Shown here: in pieces, positions 1 through 6,829 of the stretch | Numbering within the stretch: position 1 is the first letter of the stretch | How the letters are laid out: every line of letters starts with the position of its first letter | From: CAZLMF01 sp964560565 | Lineage (GTDB): Bacteria > Bacillota > Clostridia > Oscillospirales > Ruminococcaceae | DNA: 15,268 bases | Assembly: GCA_964560565.1 (NCBI GenBank) | Contig: CAZLMF010000041.1 | Span: 1 to 15,268 of the forward strand | Direction of reading: 5' to 3' | The notes under the pieces: model-generated | What the model saw: only the letters and a program-made list of their open reading frames with translations | Told to the model about the DNA's origin: nothing | Database searches by the model: none | Made by a program: the position numbers and the translations under genes

Positions 1-1
1 T

Positions 2-1876
2 TGCAGTGGTGAAGTTGTACGCAAGGTCAAAAGCCAGTGGATGCTAAAGATTACAGAATATGCTCAAAAGCTTATTGACGACCTTGATGAGGTGGATTAT
101 CCTGAACGTGTGCGTGCATCGCAGATCAACTGGATTGGACGCTCACAAGGAGCAGAGGTTGATTTTGATACCACCCTTGGTGATACACTAAAGGTATATA
201 CAACTCGCCCTGACACGCTTTTTGGCGCAACCTACATGGTAATTTCTCCTGAGCATCCTCTAATTGATAAGTGGCAAAACTCCATTAAGAACATTGACAA
301 AGTGCGTGAATACCAAGCTAAGTCTGCTAAAAAATCCGACTTTGAGCGCACAGAAATAAATAAGGATAAAACAGGCGAAAAGCTTGACGGAGTAGTTGCT
401 ATAAATCCGGTAAATAATAAGGAAATTCCAATATATATATCCGATTATGTATTAATGACTTATGGAACAGGTGCTATTATGGCTGTCCCAGGTCATGACA
501 CCCGTGACTACGATTTTGCTAAGGCAATGGATTTGCCTATAATAGAAGTTGTCGCAGGTGGCAATATTGAGGTTGAGGCATATACAGACTGCGATAGCGG
601 AATGATGGTCAACTCCGGTATGCTTGATGGGCTGACTGTTGATGAGGCTAAGGTTAAGATAGTTGATTGGTTAAAGTCAACAGGCAAGGGCGTTCCAAAG
701 GTTAACTACAAGCTGCGTGACTGGGTATTTTCACGTCAGCGCTATTGGGGTGAACCTATCCCGATAGTGCATTGTGACAAGTGCGGCTATGTTGCAGTTG
801 ACGAAAAGGAGTTGCCATTGCTTTTGCCCGAGGTTGAAAGCTATGAGCCTACTCATACAGGAGAAAGTCCTCTTTCAACTCTTGATAGCTTCATTAATAC
901 CACCTGCCCTAAATGCGGCGGGGCTGCTAAGCGTGAAACCGATACCATGCCCCAATGGGCAGGTTCATCCTGGTATTACCTGCGTTATTGCGACCCTAAC
1001 AACCACAATGCGTTAGCATCAAAGGAAGCGCTTGAGTACTGGACTCCTGTTGATTGGTACAATGGAGGAATGGAGCATACAACTCTCCACCTTCTGTATT
1101 CACGCTTCTGGCATAAGTTTTTGTTCGATATTGGCGTAGTTCCTACAAAGGAGCCTTATGCTCGCCGTACAAGCCACGGTTTTATTCTTGGAGAAAACAA
1201 TGAAAAAATGAGCAAATCTCGTGGAAATGTTGTCACACCAGATGATATTGTTGCTGAGTTTGGTGCTGATACGCTAAGGCTTTACGAGATGTTTATAGGC
1301 GACTTTGAAAAGACTACACCTTGGAGCAGCTCAAGCATTAAGGGCTGTAGGCGCTTCATAGAAAAGCTTTGCTCGCTTGCTGACAATCTTGTTGATGGTG
1401 ACAAGTATCGACCACAGCTTGAGGTTGCAATCCACAAGACGGTTAAAAAGGTATCAGAGGACATTGAAACACTTAAATTCAACACGGCTATTGCAGCAAT
1501 GATGTCTTTGGTAAATGATATTGCGTCAACAGGCTCAATAAATAAGGCTGAGTTTAAGGCATTATTGATTCTTCTAAATCCCTTTGCGCCCCATATCACC
1601 GAGGAGTTATACCAGCAAGCCGGCTTTGAGAATGTCTTAAACGAGCAAGAGTGGGTGAGCTATGACCCTAACAAGTGTACTGAGGACACAATTGAAATTG
1701 CTGTTCAGTTAAACGGTAAAATTAGAACTCGCTTAAATGTTAATGCTGATGAAACAAAGGATGGAGTAATTGCGGCAGTTAAAGCCGAGAGTTTGGTTGC
1801 GCAAGCTCTTGAGGGCAAAACTGTTGTCAAGGAAATTTACGTTCCTGGAAAACTTGTTAACATTGTAATAAGGTAG
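2..1876 (+). CDS. leuS: Leucyl-tRNA synthetase, 5'-truncated by the window edge
   Basis: Class I aminoacyl-tRNA synthetase that charges tRNA-Leu in the cytoplasm. The reading frame is open from base 2 through the first ATG at 41, and the residues before that ATG (ending KSQWMLKIT) are typical LeuS sequence, so the gene begins upstream and 41 is not the start. About 624 residues are visible; full proteins have roughly 800 or more, so the N-terminal part with the HIGH motif is missing. Visible landmarks in order: CP1 editing domain with TRPDTLFGATY near 224 and MAVPGHDTRDYDFA near 480-520 (editing pocket Asp); the YWGEPIP segment near 745; a zinc-ribbon-like CDKCG...CPKCGG insertion at about 774-920; the KMSKS ATP-binding signature at 1205-1219; then the helical anticodon-binding domain and a C-terminal domain ending at TAG 1874-1876. 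The identification is secure. Confidence 0.98.
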   Translation, partial: CSGEVVRKVKSQWMLKITEYAQKLIDDLDEVDYPERVRASQINWIGRSQGAEVDFDTTLGDTLKVYTTRPDTLFGATYMVISPEHPLIDKWQNSIKNIDKVREYQAKSAKKSDFERTEINKDKTGEKLDGVVAINPVNNKEIPIYISDYVLMTYGTGAIMAVPGHDTRDYDFAKAMDLPIIEVVAGGNIEVEAYTDCDSGMMVNSGMLDGLTVDEAKVKIVDWLKSTGKGVPKVNYKLRDWVFSRQRYWGEPIPIVHCDKCGYVAVDEKELPLLLPEVESYEPTHTGESPLSTLDSFINTTCPKCGGAAKRETDTMPQWAGSSWYYLRYCDPNNHNALASKEALEYWTPVDWYNGGMEHTTLHLLYSRFWHKFLFDIGVVPTKEPYARRTSHGFILGENNEKMSKSRGNVVTPDDIVAEFGADTLRLYEMFIGDFEKTTPWSSSSIKGCRRFIEKLCSLADNLVDGDKYRPQLEVAIHKTVKKVSEDIETLKFNTAIAAMMSLVNDIASTGSINKAEFKALLILLNPFAPHITEELYQQAGFENVLNEQEWVSYDPNKCTEDTIEIAVQLNGKIRTRLNVNADETKDGVIAAVKAESLVAQALEGKTVVKEIYVPGKLVNIVIR

Positions 1877-1889
1877 TTTTAAATAATAC

Positions 1890-1919
1890 TTGACAAGATA
1901 TGGACTAGCATAGTATAAT
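1890..1919 (+). promoter_or_regulatory. Sigma-A type promoter of rpsU
   Basis: A perfect -35 hexamer TTGACA (1890-1895) and a perfect -10 hexamer TATAAT (1914-1919) are separated by 18 bases. Transcription would start near 1926, giving a leader of about 50 bases before the rpsU start. It lies just after the leuS stop and is the strongest promoter-like sequence in the window, as expected for a ribosomal protein gene. Confidence 0.88.
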
Positions 1920-1977
1920 ATACTTGAATGAATGAAAATTCGAAACCTCTGTCATAGTGGCAAAGGGAGGGAATAAA

Positions 1978-2154
1978 ATGGCAGAAATTCGTCTGGGAAA
2001 AAACGAAACGCTAGAAACGGCTCTTAAACGTTTTAAGAAGTCGTGTGCTAGGGACGGAATTATTGCCGAAGTGCGTAAAAGAGATTTTTACGAAAAACCT
2101 TCGGTAAAGCGAAAGAAGAAGTCCGAAGCTGCTCGTAAGCGTAAGTTTAAGTAA
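1978..2154 (+). CDS. rpsU: 30S ribosomal protein S21
   Basis: Small basic protein of the 30S ribosomal subunit, located near the 3' end of 16S rRNA. The 58-residue product matches the usual S21 length and pattern: MAEIRLGKNETLETALKRF at the start, then the KKSCARDGI.AEVRKR core, and a Lys/Arg-rich tail ending RKRKFK. The frame is open upstream to 1957, but ATG 1978 is chosen because it gives the canonical MAEI N-terminus and has AGGGAGG at about 1964-1970 at proper spacing. It has its own consensus promoter upstream and a hairpin terminator immediately downstream, so it is probably transcribed largely as a single gene, with some read-through into the next genes. Confidence 0.98.
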   Translation: MAEIRLGKNETLETALKRFKKSCARDGIIAEVRKRDFYEKPSVKRKKKSEAARKRKFK

Positions 2155-2169
2155 GTGCACAATGATGTG

Positions 2170-2198
2170 AAAAAGCGGGCAATGCTGTCCGCTTTTTT
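2170..2198 (+). terminator. Rho-independent terminator after rpsU
   Basis: Bases 2175-2181 (GCGGGCA) pair with 2186-2192 (TGTCCGC) around a four-base loop, with one G-U pair. The stem is flanked by AAAAA on the left and six T on the right (2193-2198). The ribosome binding site of the next gene begins only about 8 bases later, so no separate promoter fits between them; this may work as a partial terminator that lowers expression of the downstream genes relative to rpsU. Confidence 0.85.
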
Positions 2199-2216
2199 GT
2201 ATGTTAAGGAGGAGAA

Positions 2217-2708
2217 ATGCTGTTCAAACCAACTTATAGAATTCGCTCGGTGGTACACATCGATGAGGAGTTCATAGCTGTAAACAACATAAAAGGCATG
2301 GTTCTTGACCTTGATAATACACTTTCCGACCATGGGCATCCATGCCCCAGTGACGGGGTTGTGGAGTGGCTTCAGCAAATGAAGAGGCTTGGGGTAAAAC
2401 TTATCATTGCCTCCAACAATACTAAACGCAGAGTTAGACCCCTTGCAAAGCTACTAAAGCTCAACTGCATATGCAATAGTGCAAAGCCGTTGACATTTGC
2501 TTTTACTATTGCGCAGCGTCGATTTAAACTTGATAAATCTGAAATTGTAGTGGTGGGAGATCAGCTTTTCACAGATGTACTTGGTGCAAATATCAAAGGA
2601 ATGCGTTCGATACTTGTAGAGCCTTTTCATGTAGAAAGCGGAATTGGATTTAAGTTTAAGCGTTGGTTGGAAAAGTTGATCCTAAGGGACAAAAACAATA
2701 AGGAGTGA
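2217..2708 (+). CDS. yqeG: YqeG family HAD-type (IIIA) phosphatase
   Basis: Predicted soluble phosphatase of the haloacid dehalogenase superfamily, 163 residues, a normal YqeG length. All HAD motifs are visible: motif I DLDNTL (D31 nucleophile, D33), motif II ASNN (S66 region), motif III Lys in NSAKPLT (K90), and motif IV VVGDQLFTD (D115, D120). The N-terminal Pro/Tyr-containing segment before motif I is typical of this family. The family is related to Gep4-type phosphatidylglycerophosphate phosphatases of mitochondria and cyanobacteria, so a phosphatidylglycerophosphate substrate is possible but not shown here. The ribosome binding site AAGGAGG (2206-2212) is strong. The gene follows the rpsU terminator without a visible promoter and is separated from aroQ by a few bases, suggesting cotranscription with aroQ and the peptidase. 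Confidence 0.93.
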   Translation: MLFKPTYRIRSVVHIDEEFIAVNNIKGMVLDLDNTLSDHGHPCPSDGVVEWLQQMKRLGVKLIIASNNTKRRVRPLAKLLKLNCICNSAKPLTFAFTIAQRRFKLDKSEIVVVGDQLFTDVLGANIKGMRSILVEPFHVESGIGFKFKRWLEKLILRDKNNKE

Positions 2709-2713
2709 TTATT

Positions 2714-3145
2714 GTGAAAAAAGTTCTAGTAATTCATGGCCCGAATCTTAACCTTCTTGGAGAAAGAGAAACAAGTGTCTATGGGAATGAAAGCTTTGAG
2801 GATATTAACCGCCAAATTGCAGCTAAAGCAGCCGAGCTAGGGCTTGACTGCGAAACATATCAGTCAAATCATGAGGGAAGTATAATAGATAAACTCCAAA
2901 TGATAAGAAAAACTTTTGACGGCGTTGTTATCAACGCAGGAGCTTTAACGCATTATAGTATCGCTTTACGTGATGCTATTTCAGCTATTAAAATTCCTTG
3001 CGTTGAAGTGCATTGCTCAAACATATATGACAGAGAGGATTTTCGCTCAAAGTCAGTGATTGCGGCAGTTTGCGCTGGGCAAATATGTGGGTTTGGAAAA
3101 CATAGCTACATGCTTGCATTGGAAGGACTAAAGGAGATTATATGA
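2714..3145 (+). CDS. aroQ: 3-dehydroquinate dehydratase, type II
   Basis: Catalyses the third step of the shikimate pathway, 3-dehydroquinate to 3-dehydroshikimate, as a cytoplasmic dodecamer of the type II family. From GTG 2714 the product has 143 residues, the usual size. Family motifs are clear: HGPNLNLLGERE (residues 8-19), the active-site loop Tyr in VYG (Y23), YQSNHEG.IID, INAGALTHYSIALRDA, the catalytic His region EVHCSN (H100), and GFGKHSYMLAL near the end. An in-frame GTG at 2705 is also possible, but it lies within the AAGGAG ribosome binding site (2700-2705), while GTG 2714 sits 8 bases after it. The stop overlaps the next start (ATGA at 3142-3145), indicating translational coupling with the peptidase gene. 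Confidence 0.97.
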   Translation: MKKVLVIHGPNLNLLGERETSVYGNESFEDINRQIAAKAAELGLDCETYQSNHEGSIIDKLQMIRKTFDGVVINAGALTHYSIALRDAISAIKIPCVEVHCSNIYDREDFRSKSVIAAVCAGQICGFGKHSYMLALEGLKEII

Positions 3146-4218
3146 GCAATTTATGCAAAAACGAAAAATTTGCAGAACTACTGCCAATAGACCTAGATGC
3201 AGCGCTTATAACCTCAGACGTTAACCGTCGATACTTCACAGGGATGAAATCCTCGGCAGGTATTGTGCTTATAACAAGAGAACGCTCATATTTACTTATT
3301 GATTTTCGCTATTATGAGCGTGCTTGCAAGGAAACAGTCGGCTACGAAGTGGTACTGCTTAAAAAGCTGGATGAACAACTAATAGAGCTTGTTAAAAAGC
3401 ATAATATCAAGAAAATAGGCATTGAATCTGCAACACTTACGGTATATGAGCTTGCTTCGTACAGAAACAAGCTTGCACCTATAGAAGTGGTAGATAGCAA
3501 TGCGGTAAGCGATATAATTAGCGCAATGCGCATTATTAAGTCACCTGAGGAGCTAAATAAAGTCATGGCGGCTCAAAGCATTGCGGAGCGAGCTTTTGAG
3601 CATATACTAAGCTTTGTAGCAGCTGGAAAAACAGAGCGTGAAGTTGCCCTTGAGATTGACTATTTTATGCTCAGGGAAGGCGCGGAGGCGATTTCTTTCG
3701 ACACTATTGCCGTATCAGGCAAAAAAAGCTCATTACCCCATGGAGTTCCGGACGATAAACTACTGGAAATAGGCGATTTTCTTACTTTGGATTTTGGAGC
3801 AGTAGTGGATGGCTACCACAGTGATATGACGCGCACAATTGCCATAGGGCAAACCACAGAAGAAATGCGGCGTGTATATGAAACTGTTTTAGTTGCACAG
3901 GAAAGTGCGCTTGCCGCGGCAAAGGCTGGCATTACAGGCAAAGAGCTTGATAGCGCTGCTCGTGACATTATCGTAAATGCTGGGTTTGGTGAAAACTTTG
4001 GACACGGGCTAGGGCATGGAGTTGGACTTGAGATACATGAAGCGCCAAACGCTTCTCCAAAAGGCGAAACAATCCTTAAGAGCGGCATGGTAGTTACCGT
4101 TGAGCCAGGAATTTACTTAGCCGGTAAATTTGGCGTTAGAATTGAAGATATGGTGGTTATTAAAGACGATGGCGCAACAAATCTCACTTCTTGCCAAAAA
4201 AATCTGATAACAGTTTAA
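3142..4218 (+). CDS. M24 family metallopeptidase, Xaa-Pro aminopeptidase/dipeptidase type
   Basis: Cytoplasmic dinuclear metal peptidase predicted to release residues next to proline. The 358-residue protein has the usual two parts: an N-terminal creatinase-like domain (about 1-130) and a pita-bread catalytic domain (about 135-358). The five metal ligands expected for the family are present: D217 in LTLDFGA, D228 in HSDMTRT, H292 in GHGLGHGVG, E321 in VEPGIY and E335 in RIEDMVV; SLPHG (198-201) is the substrate-side His motif. The sequence alone does not separate aminopeptidase P (PepP) from prolidase (PepQ), so no symbol is given. AAGGAG at 3131-3136 precedes ATG 3142, which overlaps the aroQ stop by four bases. 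The placement just before efp, which rescues ribosomes at polyproline, is common in Clostridia. Confidence 0.94.
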   Translation: MSNLCKNEKFAELLPIDLDAALITSDVNRRYFTGMKSSAGIVLITRERSYLLIDFRYYERACKETVGYEVVLLKKLDEQLIELVKKHNIKKIGIESATLTVYELASYRNKLAPIEVVDSNAVSDIISAMRIIKSPEELNKVMAAQSIAERAFEHILSFVAAGKTEREVALEIDYFMLREGAEAISFDTIAVSGKKSSLPHGVPDDKLLEIGDFLTLDFGAVVDGYHSDMTRTIAIGQTTEEMRRVYETVLVAQESALAAAKAGITGKELDSAARDIIVNAGFGENFGHGLGHGVGLEIHEAPNASPKGETILKSGMVVTVEPGIYLAGKFGVRIEDMVVIKDDGATNLTSCQKNLITV

Positions 4219-4226
4219 TTTAGGGC

Positions 4227-4255
4227 TTGCAAAATGGTTAAATATACGGTAGAAT
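4227..4255 (+). promoter_or_regulatory. Probable promoter of efp
   Basis: TTGCAA (4227-4232) and TAGAAT (4250-4255) are spaced by 17 bases in the 108-base gap before efp. The -10 matches consensus at five of six positions; the -35 is weaker. No hairpin terminator follows the preceding peptidase gene, so efp could also receive upstream transcription. Confidence 0.5.
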
Positions 4256-4326
4256 AATCATGTAATATTAGTTATTATACTTATGTGCCGAGTTTTAGGT
4301 ACAGCCGAAAGGAATGGTTACATCTA

Positions 4327-4884
4327 ATGGTATCAGCAGGAGATTTTCGTAATGGAATAACCTTTGAAGAGGACGGCAACGTAATTCAAGTTGTCGAATT
4401 TCAACATGTAAAGCCCGGCAAGGGCGCAGCTTTTGTTCGAGCTAAGGTTAGAAACGTTATCACAGGCGGCATTGTGGAGAAGACATACAACCCATCAGAT
4501 AAATTCCCCAGTGCATTCATTGAACGTAAGGATATGCAGTATCTTTACAACGAGGGTGGGTTATACTATTTTATGGATAATGAGACATACGAGCAGTTGC
4601 CCATTGACTCACATAAGCTTGATGATAACTTCAAGTTTGTAAAGGAAAATATGGAGGTAAAGGTGCTTTCATATAAGGGGAATGTTTTTGGTGTTGAGCC
4701 ACCAAACTTTGTTGAGCTTGAGATTACCGAAACAGATCCGGGGTTTAAGGGCGACACAGCTACTAATGCCACAAAACCCGCTACTTTGGAAACAGGCTCG
4801 CAGATTAGAGTTCCTTTGTTTATCGATATAGGTGATGTTATTCGCATTGACACAAGGTCTGGGGAGTACATGGAACGAGCATAA
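4327..4884 (+). CDS. efp: Translation elongation factor P
   Basis: EF-P binds ribosomes stalled at consecutive prolines and stimulates peptide bond formation. From ATG 4327 the product has 185 residues, the standard length, with the KOW-like domain I followed by two OB domains. MVSAGDFRNG at the N-terminus is the family start, and domain I carries the loop HVKPGKGAAF with Lys32 at the tip, the residue modified in many bacteria. The C-terminal OB domain ends IRIDTRSGEYMERA. The frame is open to a GTG at 4285, but that would add 14 residues not found in the family; the AAAGGA at 4308-4313 is 13 bases from ATG 4327, a long spacing. No EpmA/YmfI-type modification gene is seen in the window, so the modification state of Lys32 cannot be told. 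Confidence 0.97.
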   Translation: MVSAGDFRNGITFEEDGNVIQVVEFQHVKPGKGAAFVRAKVRNVITGGIVEKTYNPSDKFPSAFIERKDMQYLYNEGGLYYFMDNETYEQLPIDSHKLDDNFKFVKENMEVKVLSYKGNVFGVEPPNFVELEITETDPGFKGDTATNATKPATLETGSQIRVPLFIDIGDVIRIDTRSGEYMERA

Positions 4885-4917
4885 AACGGTAGCTTTACAG
4901 CGGAAAGGGGATTTACT

Positions 4918-5364
4918 ATGAGCATTGCAGAGAAGGTATCCTATCTTAAGGGGCTTATTGATGGGCTTGAGATTGACACTTCATCAAAGGAGGGCAAAGT
5001 ATTTGCCGCAATAACTGAGGTTTTAGGCGAGATCTCGAAAACAATTGATGAAATTGACTGTCAGCAGGATGAAATGGCTGAGCTTATTGACATTATCGAC
5101 GAGGATCTTGGCTCACTAGAAGAAGATTTTTACGAGCTAGATGATGACGACGATGATGACGAAGATGATTATGATGATGACACGCTCTTTGAGGTTAAGT
5201 GCCCATCATGTGGCGAGGAAATTACACTAGACGCTGAAATGTTTGAGGATGGCGAAATGATTTGCCCAAAATGTAGTCAGATGCTTGAATTTGACCTTGA
5301 CGATATAGAAGAGCTTGATTGTGGTTGCGGATGCAGTCATTCTCATGATGGCGACGAAGACTAA
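4918..5364 (+). CDS. Acidic zinc-ribbon protein, CD1247-like N-terminal domain, function unknown
   Basis: A 148-residue very acidic protein. I recall similar proteins next to efp in Clostridia, annotated with a CD1247-type N-terminal domain, but no function is established that I know of. Visible parts: a predicted helical region (1-73) starting MSIAEKVSYLKGL, a run of almost only Asp/Glu (75-88), a treble-cysteine-pair zinc ribbon with C95/C98 and C116/C119 (CPSC and CPKC), another acidic stretch, and a tail rich in metal-binding residues (C135, C137, C139, H141, H143). The protein has no signal peptide or membrane segment and is likely cytoplasmic. The gene lies 33 bases after efp with GAAAGGGG at 4903-4910 before ATG 4918, so it is probably cotranscribed with efp. 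The zinc ribbon with acidic partner region suggests binding to nucleic-acid machinery or a metal-buffering role; both are inference. Confidence 0.88.
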   Translation: MSIAEKVSYLKGLIDGLEIDTSSKEGKVFAAITEVLGEISKTIDEIDCQQDEMAELIDIIDEDLGSLEEDFYELDDDDDDDEDDYDDDTLFEVKCPSCGEEITLDAEMFEDGEMICPKCSQMLEFDLDDIEELDCGCGCSHSHDGDED

Positions 5365-5420
5365 ATTTATAGAAAAATCTGGTAGGTTAGAGATTTTCGC
5401 ACTACTAAAAATTTAATATG

Positions 5421-5519
5421 CCTTATCTAGAGTGGTGGAGGGACAGGCCCTATGAAGCCCGGCAACCTAGCGCGGAAACGTGTGAAAGGTGCTAATTCCT
5501 GCGGTAACGAGAGATGAGG
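5421..5519 (+). promoter_or_regulatory. SAM-I (S-box) riboswitch aptamer
   Basis: The aptamer matches the S-box consensus. P1 forms between 5421-5428 (CCTTATCT) and 5512-5519 (AGATGAGG), eight pairs with one G-U. Conserved core elements are present: GGTGGAGGGA from about 5433, GGCCC followed by ATGAAGCCCGGCAACC (to 5467), and AGGTGCTAATTCC at 5487-5499. P3 is GCGCG/CGTGT (5470-5474 with 5479-5483) capped by a GAAA tetraloop. It lies before metK, a standard member of the S-box regulon; binding of S-adenosylmethionine is expected to stabilise P1 and allow the following terminator to form, switching metK off when SAM is plentiful. Confidence 0.97.
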
Positions 5520-5526
5520 GTTGCAT

Positions 5527-5560
5527 AAACAGCGCCCGAATTCGTGCGCTGTTTAATTTT
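5527..5560 (+). terminator. Riboswitch expression-platform terminator
   Basis: Bases 5527-5535 (AAACAGCGC) pair perfectly with 5546-5554 (GCGCTGTTT); inside, CG/CG (5537-5538 with 5543-5544) closes an AATT loop. It is followed by AATTTT, so the T-run is broken (TTTAATTTT). The position directly after the SAM aptamer and before metK identifies it as the OFF-state terminator of the switch. Confidence 0.88.
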
Positions 5561-5586
5561 GCTAAAAACAGAAAGGAAAAATTATT

Positions 5587-6768
5587 ATGTCTAGAATGCT
5601 ATTTACTTCGGAAAGTGTAACAGAGGGGCATCCTGATAAAGTTTGCGACCAAATATCGGATGCAGTACTTGATGCTATTATTGAAAATGATCCCAACGCT
5701 CGTGTAGCGTGTGAAACTGCAGTAACAACAGGCATGGTGCTTGTAATGGGTGAAATATCAACAAACTGTTATGTTGATATTCCTAAGGTTGTAAGGCAGG
5801 TTGTGCTTGATATTGGCTATGACAGTGCTACTTTTGGATTTGACGGCAAGACCTGCGCAGTAATCACTGCTATTGATGAGCAGTCGTCAGATATTGCCAT
5901 GGGTGTAGATAAAGCCCTTGAAGCAAAGCAGGGTGAGCTTGGAAATGAAGCAACAGGTGCCGGTGACCAAGGTATGATGTTTGGCTATGCGTGCAATGAG
6001 ACTAAGGAGCTTATGCCTATGCCTATATCTCTTGCTCACAAGCTTGCTTTTAAGCTTACTGAGGTGCGCAAGAGCGGACAGTTCACTTACCTGCGTCCTG
6101 ACGGTAAAACACAGGTAACAGTTGAGTATGATGATGCAGGCAAGCCTGTTCGCATTGACACTGTGGTTATTTCAACTCAGCACGCCGAGGAAGTCACACT
6201 TGACCAAATTCGTGAGGATTTGATTAAGTACGTAATAAAGCCTATTATCCCTGCTGATTTACTTGATGAGAAAACTAAGTACCTTGTCAATCCAACAGGT
6301 CGCTTTGTAATTGGCGGCCCTCAGGGCGATAGCGGTCTTACAGGGCGCAAGATTATCGTTGACACCTACGGCGGCTATTCGCGCCATGGCGGCGGTGCCT
6401 TCTCCGGCAAGGATCCAACTAAGGTTGACCGTTCAGCAGCCTATGCCGCACGCTACTTAGCTAAGAACGTTGTCGCAGCAGGCATCGCTGAAAAGTGCGA
6501 GGTACAGCTTGCGTATGCAATAGGTGTTGCAAAGCCTGTATCCATAAATGTCACCACCTTTGGAACAGGAAAGTATGACGAGGATAAAATAGCAACTGCA
6601 CTATCTAAGGTTTTTGATTTGACACCTACAGGGATAATTAAGATGCTTGACTTGCGTAAGCCACTGTATAGACAACTTGCCGCTTATGGACACTTGGGAC
6701 GTGAGGATCTCGGTGTAACATGGGAGAAAACAGACAAAACACAAGATATTCTAGCTGCACTTAAGTAG
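5587..6768 (+). CDS. metK: S-adenosylmethionine synthetase (methionine adenosyltransferase)
   Basis: Makes S-adenosylmethionine from methionine and ATP; cytoplasmic, Mg2+ and K+ dependent, tetrameric in bacteria. The 393-residue product has the usual length and signatures: SVTEGHPDKVCDQISDA (about 10-26, with active-site H15), the ATP signature GAGDQGMMFGYA (124-135), GGPQGDSGLTGRK (243-254), and the glycine-rich loop GGGAFSGKDPTKVDRSAAY (268-286). ATG 5587 follows GAAAGGA (5571-5577). The gene is controlled by the SAM-I riboswitch directly upstream, a product-feedback arrangement. A hairpin follows the gene, so it is probably transcribed mainly alone. Confidence 0.99.
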   Translation: MSRMLFTSESVTEGHPDKVCDQISDAVLDAIIENDPNARVACETAVTTGMVLVMGEISTNCYVDIPKVVRQVVLDIGYDSATFGFDGKTCAVITAIDEQSSDIAMGVDKALEAKQGELGNEATGAGDQGMMFGYACNETKELMPMPISLAHKLAFKLTEVRKSGQFTYLRPDGKTQVTVEYDDAGKPVRIDTVVISTQHAEEVTLDQIREDLIKYVIKPIIPADLLDEKTKYLVNPTGRFVIGGPQGDSGLTGRKIIVDTYGGYSRHGGGAFSGKDPTKVDRSAAYAARYLAKNVVAAGIAEKCEVQLAYAIGVAKPVSINVTTFGTGKYDEDKIATALSKVFDLTPTGIIKMLDLRKPLYRQLAAYGHLGREDLGVTWEKTDKTQDILAALK

Positions 6769-6786
6769 ACTAACTAAATAACCTTT

Positions 6787-6829
6787 CCCCCTTCAACTGC
6801 ATAAAATGTAGATGAAGGGGGTTTGCTTT
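6787..6829 (+). terminator. Hairpin terminator after metK, overlapping the next gene's ribosome binding site
   Basis: CCCCCTTCA (6787-6795) pairs perfectly with TGAAGGGGG (6813-6821). After one A-A mismatch the stem continues with CTGCA (6797-6801) against TGTAG (6807-6811), including a G-U pair, closing a loop of about five bases. It is followed by TTTGCTTTA, a broken T-run, so termination may be incomplete. The GGGGG of the 3' arm is also the likely Shine-Dalgarno sequence of the gene starting at 6830. Confidence 0.68.

Noticed and set aside
1282..1599. Minus-strand open frame (105 codons) inside leuS
   Set aside because: It is antisense to the conserved LeuS anticodon-binding domain and shows no motif.
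5373..5397. AT-rich hairpin (AAAATCT/AGATTTT) after the zinc-ribbon gene as a terminator
   Set aside because: The stem is about seven pairs with a single G-C pair, a ten-base loop and no T-run directly after it; not convincing.
5365..5420. Promoter for the SAM riboswitch and metK transcript
   Set aside because: One must exist upstream of 5421, but no -35/-10 pair with acceptable spacing is visible; the best -10-like sequence (TAATAT, 5414-5419) would start transcription inside P1.
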